This document shows positions 55,757-64,000 of a DNA stretch of 64,000 nt, piece by piece. The notes below the pieces were generated by a model. It worked only from the letters and a program-made list of their open reading frames with translations, had not been told where the DNA came from and searched no databases. The position numbers and the translations under genes are program-made. The stretch covers positions 23,067,915 to 23,131,914 of the forward strand of contig NC_081186.1 of the NCBI RefSeq assembly GCF_029867415.1. The letters are read 5' to 3'. Each line of letters begins with the position of its first letter. Position 1 is the stretch's first letter. This DNA comes from Vicia villosa. Lineage: Eukaryota > Streptophyta > Magnoliopsida > Fabales > Fabaceae.

Positions 55757-58700
55757 TCAATATGCTTTTCCACGCTCTACAGCCACCAAAATCGATTCCA
55801 GCGGAGGATATGTGATACAGAAACGCAGTGTGTCTCCCTTCTGAAGGCTGCGGTCTTTGCAAAAGTCCGACCACATGCCGCATAAATACCTATCCACAGT
55901 GCCCTCCCTCTTGATCATCTCGCAGTAATAGGGGACATCATTGCTGCGATCGATCAGGGTTATTCTTGGAATCTTTCCATAGATGCATTCACGAATGACA
56001 GTTCTTGGAATAAACTGAAACAAAACAAATTGTCATACCCTAATTTTTGACCCCCCCTGAGATGACATATCTTCAGGATTTTCATCAAGTCAAAGCAAGT
56101 ACCCAGAGCAGTCTGGCATTCAAACAAGGGTGTTCAAAGACAAGAAAACTTAGGCAAAGGATCAATCAATAGAAGGATTAGTCTCTAATACAATCATAAG
56201 ACTCAAGAGCTTCATTATTTCACCTATGATTGATTAGACACCCAGTCATCTGAGTACAGGTTTACTCAGGTCACCAGACTAGGGTTTTTTTTAGCCTATC
56301 AAGGACTAAAATCAGGGATCACCTTTGGGAAACCCTAAAAAGCCCCAGGGGATCATTCAAAGACATCAATCATCTTCAAATAACTCATATGACAAGATCC
56401 ACTGGACATTACACCTCAATTCAAAGTCTACAGTCATTATTTTCATATGGTCGACAATTAGGGTTTTTGACCTAATTCACCAAGATAGTTGACTTTTAAT
56501 CAGGGCATGGATTCAAGACTCAAGACATGATTCAAGAACCTCTAATACCTCAATATAATCCATTTACATCACTTATTTGAGGAGAAGATCTTGATTCTAC
56601 ACAAAAGTCCAAATTCTCACTTTATCAGGAAAAAGTCAACTATATGAGTTCACCTTTGACTTTTGAGATTTTTGGTCAAACCATGACTTTCAAGGATCAA
56701 TATCATCAATATATGGATATTAAAGTCATTTGACCAAAGAAATTCAAAAAGAATCTTCAAGGAGCAAAAAGTCGGGAATTAGGGTTTTTGAAGGCATGAT
56801 GAGAACTCAAAATTTCACCTACACAACTCAAAAAACTTCCAACATGAAAGTTGTAGATCTTGCAAAATAAAATAACATCTTACAATGCAACTTTTTTCAA
56901 AAGATCAATCATTTAAGAGTTTTGGAAATTTTGAAGTTTTAGGTCATAAACACTTACAAAATTTTCTAAGTGTTTTAACCTAGTTTTCTTCCAACTTTGG
57001 CCTCATTTTTAACAAATTTGCCAAAGGATTCTGAAGAAACTCCAAACTAATGATTTGAAGTAGAAGTTTAGGGCTTTCCAAATTGTGTTCAACCTTCTCC
57101 AAATTCATTTTGAGCTAAGAGTTATGCTTGTTCAAAGTTGGCCTCATGAAGTGAAATTATAGGTCATGTACAATTTGAAACTTTGCAATTTTGTGCAAAT
57201 GACCTCTCTTATGGATGCTACACGACCCATACCACATCTGAAAACATGCCATGCATTCATTTTTACCATGACATGAGAATTGAAGAAGATTCTAAAAACA
57301 AGAACATGTGATTATGTAATGATTACATTTGTGAATTTATGGCAAATTGATGAATCACCCAAGGAATCTTCTCACCAACCAATTAGAGCTCATTTCTGTC
57401 TCAGAATTTTCCCCTAAGATCAAGCAAAATCGAGGGCTAGGGGATTGATCAAATGGAATCAAAATTCTCATCATTGCATAAGAGATATTTGCAAATTTTC
57501 TTCTTGGCTAAGAAACCAAAGTGACTTCATTAAGCAAGCTTACTATCTCCAATTGTTCAGCATCAATTGCCTATAAATAGAGGCCTCTTTCTCATTCAGA
57601 AAACACACCAAAGCAACCATATTCCTTGCTTTCTCTTTCTCTTCTCATGCTTATTGTTTTTCAAAGTTCTTTGGCAAGAAGAATCGTTTTCTTAAAACCA
57701 GAGCTTATCTTTGGAAAGTAAGCATTCTAACATCTCAAGGGAGATCATTTGAGGTGATCCAAGCACCTGGATCACTTCTGTAAGTGGAGGAACGCCATTG
57801 TTGCTCTCACTTTGGAGCTGTTGCAGTTGGAGGTCCATAGAGCAATTCAGAAGGTTTCCAACAAAGCCAAGCATCCAGGCACGTTCCATAGGAGGTAGTG
57901 AAGCTGTTCAGATGGCTGCAGCTCATCTGTAACTCAAGAATCATCACTCTCCATGTTCACTTGAAGCTCAAATCGAGGGAGGTCCATAGAACAATTCAGG
58001 AGGATTGAGGTTACAATAAACATTCAGTTAGCATCACTGAGTCCCAAGGAAGCTTTTGGGATCATTCATACAAGCCCAGTTGCTCTCTATCATCCTCACG
58101 ACCTCCATTTTCAGAGGTAAGTTTCTGAACTCCACCTCTTTAATTTAAGCACTCTTTATGATATAGCTCGATTCTATCTTGTTCAGCATCATCAGAGGAT
58201 TGAAAACCCTCTATCATCATTCATTTATCTTTCAGTATAGTCATTTAATTTGATTTTCAAATTTTAGGGTTCTTCACGTTTTTTAGTAAATTAGTTAGAT
58301 GTAGTTAATATAAATTTATGTTAGTTACATATTCAGAATCGTGAGTGAATTTAGAACAAGTTTCATGTTTACATCGTTGCAAATGGTTGAGAGTTGAGAG
58401 AGTTCAGATTTTCAAAAATTCAAAGCTAGAGGTTGAAGATGACAATGGTGGTGGCGCGCAAATTTCAAATTCAGGGTTAAGTTTATTTTATCTTGATTGA
58501 TACCTGTTTCATTAACGACTAAATCGTTATAGCCCAGTGGTAAGGAGTGTTTGTGTGTTGCGCGTGCCCAAGGTCTGGGGTTCGAATCCCCCTCGCCCCA
58601 GACCTTTTGATTTTATTTTCTTTTTTGCTTCTATACACTTGAATAACATATGAGTTGCAAAGGAGTCAGTTTACTATCACCATACGCGCGCTGGCCCAGT

Positions 58701-61700
58701 GGTGTTGGTTTTGGGTGTGTGACCTAAAGGGCGTGTGTTCAAACCTTGGAGGAGACAAAATCATTTTTTTACCACTAATTTCCTTCATTTTTTCTCACAA
58801 CTTCACACCAATAATTCACCTATCAAATTAAATCATTTTCACTCCATTTTTCACACACTTGTTATTTAATATACTTATTTTATGAATAATCAAAAAATCA
58901 TAAAAAATATTATTTATTTCATGTATTTTAATTAGGGTTAAAATAGTATGTTTTAAATGTTTTCTTAAAAACTTTAAAATATATATTTTTATCTTGTTAC
59001 CTTTGTGAATAATTTTATGATAAAACCCTAATTGTTTAGGTCTTAATTAGGCATAGATCTTTATCTTTACCTTAATTAAGTTGACTTTTGTCAATTTTCA
59101 AAGCTGTTATCAGTCTCCGATTAAACAGATGATTAAGGTTTTCAAACAACAAAACCTTATATCATTTCAAATCATTTTCAATTTGCTTTTATAGCCAGTA
59201 CTGTAAAGTACTGGGCCTCTAATAGAGTGTAAGTCCCAAACACCTTCTCTTCTTAGCTTGTTTTCAAAACTGTATTTTCAAAATATTCTTTCTATTTTCA
59301 AAACATTCTTCTGGTATTTGAAGGGCATTATTCCCGGTGAAACTCTTCAGATACCTATGTGACCTTTGTCCATCTTCACTTCTTCTGTTTTCAAAAACCA
59401 TTAACTGTTTATCACATATATATTCAACTGTTATCCACCAATTACTGTTGAGGCTCTGTACATACTTCTTCAAAGGCCTCCACTCCATCCAGGTTAGGCT
59501 TTACAAGCTTTCAATTTACAGTCTTTATTTAAATTACTGTCAAATATAAACTGTGCATATATATTAGTTTAGAACTACATTTGAGTATAAACCTTAGGAC
59601 AGTTAAACTATATATATATTATAGGAATATGACCTAAGATTGAGAATGTCTTCCCGGTGAAGGCTCTTTCCTAATTAGAGATCTGTAGTTCAAACCCCCC
59701 AAGATGAATTATTCCCGGTGAAACATCTTGGCAAAAACCTTAGAATCCAAAAAAATAGGACACATCCACCCAAGAGGAATTATTCCCGGTGAAACCTCTT
59801 ACCCATTTGCTTAAAGCCAAAATAAGTTCAAAACTACATAGCTTTCTCTTGTGCTATAACAAGGACCCTCGATTAGCCTCCTCTTGGGCTTTGTACAAGG
59901 ACCCACAGGCTTCTTAAAATCATTTCCAGCTTCCTCTTGAGCTTATATACAAGGACCCATCAGGTTTCTTATAAACATAGGAACAGGTCTTTAGTCACCT
60001 TTTAGCCTACCTTGGTGAGTTTCTTCCAATTTAAACCAGACTTTAAACAAGCTAAGTTTGTCTCAATTTCACATTGAGTACATTTTTGGAATGAGAGACA
60101 TGGACAGTCTCTGTCACCCTTATCTTCATCAATCTTCCTTAGCAGAGTCTAGGATCCTTATTTGCTTATCCTCAGTAAGTGTCAGCCTTCATCTTGGGCT
60201 TTAAACAAGAAGTCTCCACTAGATAATCTTTCTGCCAATCATTTTCAATAAAAATCCCTGGAGCCTCCAAATCATTCCTTCATTTTCAATAAAAACCCCT
60301 GGAAAGGGTTAGCCTCCAACATCATTCTTTCATCAGTCTTTCAAAACCAAAGATTCATTCTCTTAGGAGATAATTTCCCCAAAAGAGTTAAAACCCCTGG
60401 AAAGGGTCAGCCTCCAAAAAACATGATAAAATCAGTCTTTTAACAGACAAATTCATCAGCTGAGTCAAAATCCCTGGAAAGGGTTAGCTTCCAAAGGAAA
60501 AAAACAGTCTTTTAATAAATAAACTCTCCAGTAGAGTCAAAATCAACAAAAAACAGTTAGCCTCAACCTTGGGCTTCATACAAGGCACCAAACAATAAAA
60601 CTCCCCTGTCAAGAGTCAGCCTCAACCTTGGGCATTGTACAAGGCAGATAATAGAGTCTCCCCAGTGAGTTCCTCATCATTCATTAGCCACAACCTTGGG
60701 CTTTGTACAAGGCAGATTAAACCATATTTAATGAGTCAAAGATTCCTAACACCTAGGATCTTTTCCCCATAGAGTCATCCATACTCAGTTTATTTTAGAG
60801 TCAGCCACAACCTTGGGCTTTGTACAAGGCAGAAAATAATGTTTTTCCCTAGCTAGAGTCAGCCTCAATTCTGGGCTTTGTACAGAACACCGAATAAAAA
60901 TCCATCAAATAAACACTCTCCAAATAGAGTCAGCCTCAATTCTGGGCTTTGTACAGAACACAAAAAACCCTGTAATTAATCCCCAGTGGAGTCATCTCCC
61001 AGAGTCAATAATAATTAATAAATCAATCAAAAAGCCTCAAGCTTGGGCCTCATACAAGCCAGCTAAAGTCAAATCTTTTATACAGTAGATAGACATAGCT
61101 TATCTCTATAGAGAGATATTTTTACTACTCTACCACATTCAAACAAACAAACATTACATTTTAATCAAGTCTCCCATTTAGGATTTTGAAAGGCATGAGC
61201 TGGCAGTAAAACCCAGACATGTGGTAACTTTCCCTAATTTGGATGAGCATCTTTCTTTCATTTAAGAGGCATTTGACTGGTATACTTGCACATACACAAG
61301 TAAGGTCCCCCTCTTGAATGAAATGAATTCAGTTATTCTGTCACTCCTTTACAATGTTTGTGGTAGAATAGTACAAATACCTCTCTGTAAAGATGATTTC
61401 ATGCCTCTTTATTGTAAACAGAGATTTAATTCAAGCTTCAACCTTGAGCTTCAAGCAAGGCACCCAAAAATAATTAATTTCCCTAATTAGTTCCCCGAAC
61501 TACATTAAGCTCTGACTTCCATTAGGGATATGTAGGCATGAGGTTCACAAGGAATCTCAACGAGCTAATAAAATACCAAAAATAGTCAGTCTGTATGTCT
61601 GTCTTTCTTTTATTTTAATTCAATTCCTTCTCCTAACACAAAGGAGAAACTTCCCCAATCATTAGCAGTAAACACAAACACAAATGACACAAAGAAGGTT

Positions 61701-62907
61701 CCTGTAGAGTACTACAGATATGTAGGGTGTTTAAACACTTCCCTATGTATAACCGACCCCCCGGACTCCAGAATTTCTAGTCTAGGTGAATCCCCACACT
61801 TAGCAAACTCCTAGGGTTTAGTTGAGATCTTTTTTCCCCTTTCCTACTCGTAGGATAATAAGAAAGTTCGTGTGATATCGTAGGAAGAATTGAAACAAAA
61901 TTCATCCCACCATGGGCGCATTCTCCTTCCAAATTTCGCGTGAAGGGTTTAGTGTGCCGTCCTCCCAAGTGAAACGGGGAGGTAAAAAAAACGACACCAC
62001 ACAAATAAACACCAAATTTACGTTACTACTTACTATGCAGCATTTTACATTTTGATTATAGCTACGGTCATATGTGACTTACCAAAGCATTCTTTCTCAG
62101 CTTCTCAGGGTTGTCAACAATCCTGGTCCAGCTAACCTCTTTCATAGACACCGGTGCTGGAGTGGAACTCCTACATATGTTAAACAAAACAGGTTTATAA
62201 AACACCGTAGTTTAGCTGTCATAAACAACATATATATATATATGCAACGGGATATTCATCGACAATGAATGCTTACCTTCTATAATTAGCACGGTTGACA
62301 CCCCTGCGAGAAACTTTTGCGTTGGCTTTGTCTTCCTGCAACTTTGCTGATTTCTCCACACTGTTTCCAACGACTTGGCTCTTGCCTTTCACCCTTTCCG
62401 ACATTCTTTTGGCTCCAAAATTCCTATGCCAATACAATAGGAAACAGGAGAGGATTAATGTCCTCATTTGTACATTTGTACCTACTAATTCATCGACGAA
62501 TATATTCTTACACCTATTTGTCTAATGTATTTTACAATGTATTTACCTCACAACGTATTTACCATTTCTGCCACACAAAGTCCATCCAAATAAATCATGC
62601 TTAGTATCACAGTTGGTATATATATAAAAACCAACTTCTATACTAAAGAAGTTGGTTATAACAATTAAAGAACAAATCATAAATACCTTCGGGATGAGGA
62701 AGCTTGAAAAGATGCCCTGTAGACAGCGACATGATAGATTTTTTTTCCATTCACTGCAACATTGCCTGACTTCTGTTGTTTCCCTTTGCTGCCTTCTGGA
62801 ATTTCAGCATGATCCAAAACATCTTTTCCCAGTTCACCCTGTTCATCTTCCTCAGACAGAGGTTCTGGTTTCACCAACGCTGCCTCTATTTCTTCAATGG
62901 CATCCAT
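55757..62907 (-). CDS. B3-domain-like gene 2 (four exons, solo LTR in last intron)
   Basis: Exon 1 is 62907-62687 (MDAIEEIEAALVKPEPLSEE, acidic), donor AG|GTATTT. Exon 2 is 62423-62277 (basic: NFGAKRMSERVKGKSQVVGN ... VSRRGVNRANYR), donor AG|GTAAGC. Exon 3 is 62170-62083 (SSTPAPVSMKEVSWTRIVD then NPEKLRKNAL), donor TTG|GTAAGT. Exon 4 is 56014-55757 (FIPRTVIRECIYGKIP, ITLIDRSNDVPYYCEMI, MWSDFCKDRSLQKGDTLRFC), stop TGA. All junctions keep frame, giving 237 residues from this ATG. Exons 3-4 align with exons 2-3 of gene 1 (KNAL|FIPRTVIRE against RNVL|QMPQKVVQE), with the B3-like C-terminus and matching phase-0 intron. The last intron holds a 5971-bp solo LTR 16 nt from its acceptor. The ATG uses the first base of a copia LTR at 62907, so the real start may lie beyond that LTR. 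Likely role: nuclear DNA binding, inferred from fold resemblance only. Confidence 0.65.
57572..57579 (+). promoter_or_regulatory. TATA box of solo LTR 2
   Basis: TATAAATA in GCCTATAAATAGAGG, aligned with 48800-48807 of solo LTR 1. Confidence 0.6.
58530..58608 (+). other. tRNA-like A/B-box modules in solo LTR 2
   Basis: TAGCCCAGTGG (58530-58540) and GGTTCGAATCC (58579-58589) are unchanged from solo LTR 1 although surrounding bases differ, with a TTTT at 58605-58608. A second module downstream has A-box-like TGGCCCAGTGG (58692-58702) and B-box-like GTGTTCAAACC. Confidence 0.6.
59870..61060. repeat. degenerate motif arrays in solo LTR 2
   Basis: Counterpart of 51120-52310: CCTGGAAAGGGTTAGCCTCC and CAACCTTGGGCTTTGTACAA repeats in the same order with fewer or different units. 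Confidence 0.8.
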
Positions 62908-64000
62908 GTTAGAACAAGAATTGTTCTGATCAATTATCTTAGTTTTGATGATAACAATAATATGAATTTTGCTTAAGATAATATGGTACTCTAATCCAAT
63001 GCAATTTCCCTTTCAGGAAATATATATAAAGAGTATGCATAATTCAGCGCTCAGAAGCTTTGTCTCAAATGGTTCAGCATGCAACATCAGAACATGGTCT
63101 GGCAAGACATCAGAAGATGGTCGAAGCAGAATCAGAACATGGGTCTATGGAAGCATCAGAAGAACATGAGATCAGAAGCACTGAAGTTCTGATGGTATCA
63201 CGCTCAGAAGCACTTCAAGGTCAGAAGATCAGAAGATGCTTTGCACCAAGCTGTTTGACTCTGATGATATTCAAACGTTGTATTCACAAACATCAGATCA
63301 GAAGGAAGTACAAGTGGCAAGCTACGCTGACTGACAAAAGGAACGTTAAAAGCTATTATAGGCTACGTCAGTAGACACAGCGTGAACAAGGCTCGAGGTA
63401 GTTGACAAAAGCGTATAACATTAAATGCGATGCTGTACGGAACACGCAAAGCATTAAATGCACTCAACGGTCATCTTCTCCAACGCCTATAAATATGAAG
63501 TTCTGATGAGAAGCAAGGTTAACGATTCTGCACAAAACAACTCATATTAACTTGCTGAAACTCTGTTCTACTCAAAGCTCAGAATCTTCATCTTCATCAA
63601 AGCTCACTACATTGCTGTTGTAATATATTAGTGAGATTAAGCTTAAACGTTAAGAGAAATATCACAGTTTGTGATTATAGCTTTTAAGAAGCAATTGTAA
63701 TACTCTTAGAATTGATTACATTAAGTTGTAAGGAACTAGAGTGATCGTGTGGATCAGAATACTCTAGGAAGTCTTAGAGGTTATCTAAGCAGGTTGTAAC
63801 TAGAGTGATCGTGTGGATCAGTATACTCTAGAAAGTCTTAGAGGGTATCTAAGCAGTTGTTCCTGGAGTGATCAGTGTGTGATCAGAAGACTCTGGAAGA
63901 CTTAGTTGCTGACTAAGTGGAGAACCATGGTAATCCGTGCGATTAGTGGATTAAATCCTCAGTTGAGGTAAATCATCTCTGCGGGGGTGGACTGGAGTAG
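62907..64000 (+). mobile_element. copia LTR at right edge (incomplete)
   Basis: Begins TGTTAGAACAAG at 62907 and matches the left-edge LTR (2009-3150) in inverse orientation with moderate divergence. Matching parts are the TTTTGATGATAACAA block, the TTCTGA/CAGAA-rich stretch, the TATA box at 63488-63495, and the GGTGGACTGGAGTAG block at the window end. About 50-150 bp of LTR remain beyond the edge. Whether it is a solo LTR or the 5' LTR of a full element cannot be seen. Target duplication candidate on the left: ATCCA (62902-62906). Confidence 0.88.
63488..63495 (+). promoter_or_regulatory. TATA box of the right-edge copia LTR
   Basis: TATAAATA within GCCTATAAATATGAAG, the same context as the left-edge copy. 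The promoter points right, away from B3 gene 2. Confidence 0.6.

Larger units (their letters stand above)
56031..62001 (+). mobile_element. solo Tat/Ogre-like LTR 2
   Basis: 5971 bp, TGTCATACCC...GACACCACA, with perfect 5-bp target duplications CAAAT (56026-56030 and 62002-62006). It matches solo LTR 1 over its full length, including promoter, tRNA-like modules and motif arrays. It is inserted in the last intron of B3 gene 2, on the opposite strand to the gene. No internal element sequence remains. Confidence 0.92.

Noticed and set aside
61777..62004. Sequence at 61905-62001 resembles the last exon of B3 gene 1, suggesting a duplicated or LTR-transduced gene fragment
   Set aside because: The perfect TSDs (CAAAT here, ACCGT in the other copy) show the shared sequence is the end of the LTR itself. 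It is gene 1 that borrows LTR codons.

Overview
This is nuclear plant DNA with no bacterial-style gene layout. It is AT-rich, intron-containing and dominated by nested LTR retrotransposons. Very long Tat/Ogre-like LTRs (2.2-6 kb), SIRE-like copia elements and a chromovirus LTR suggest a large-genome legume of the pea/vetch/clover type. That assignment is an inference from repeat style; no species marker was found.

Layout. (1) 1-3150: minus-strand Ty1/copia element (gag, PBS, 5' LTR) running off the left edge. (2) 3151-8600: a GAATTC-rich minisatellite, a second decayed copia 5' end, an inverted-repeat element carrying exon-like DNA with a Mutator-type MITE nested in it, and a foldback MITE. 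(3) 8651-13930: two adjacent Helitron-like elements on the minus strand, with canonical 3' hairpin/CTAG ends and internal tandem arrays. (4) 13931-34268: a minus-strand Ty3/gypsy chromovirus LTR (about 2.49 kb net). It is split by an 11.5-kb non-autonomous Tat-like element (15530-27070, TSD ACAGT) and a 5.5-kb very young copia element (28478-34003, TSD AAAAC). The copia element keeps one 1043-codon ORF but has lost its integrase in frame. (5) 34269-62906: a small cluster of host genes on the minus strand, including two B3-domain-like paralogues. Each is hit by a solo LTR of the same ~6-kb Tat/Ogre-like family. One solo LTR (35358-53251, TSD ACCGT) sits in the last coding exon of the left gene and itself contains an 11.9-kb Tat-like element (36377-48273, TSD AACCC). 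The other (56031-62001, TSD CAAAT) sits in the last intron of the right gene, 16 nt from the 3' splice site. (6) 62907-64000: a plus-strand copia LTR of the same family as the left-edge element, inserted exactly at the apparent start codon of the right B3 gene.

The host genes work as a pair of diverged B3-type (DNA-binding) paralogues with matching exon phases. The left one is disrupted: its true C-terminus lies 17.9 kb away, and its present reading frame ends in LTR sequence. The right one keeps a plausible four-exon frame but with a 6-kb LTR in an intron and a transposon at its 5' end. Nesting order from TSDs: solo LTR 1, then the 11.9-kb Tat-like element inside it; chromovirus LTR, then the 11.5-kb Tat-like and the copia element inside it. 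The most unusual recurrent signal is tRNA-like A-box/B-box modules inside the LTRs of two different Tat-like families.
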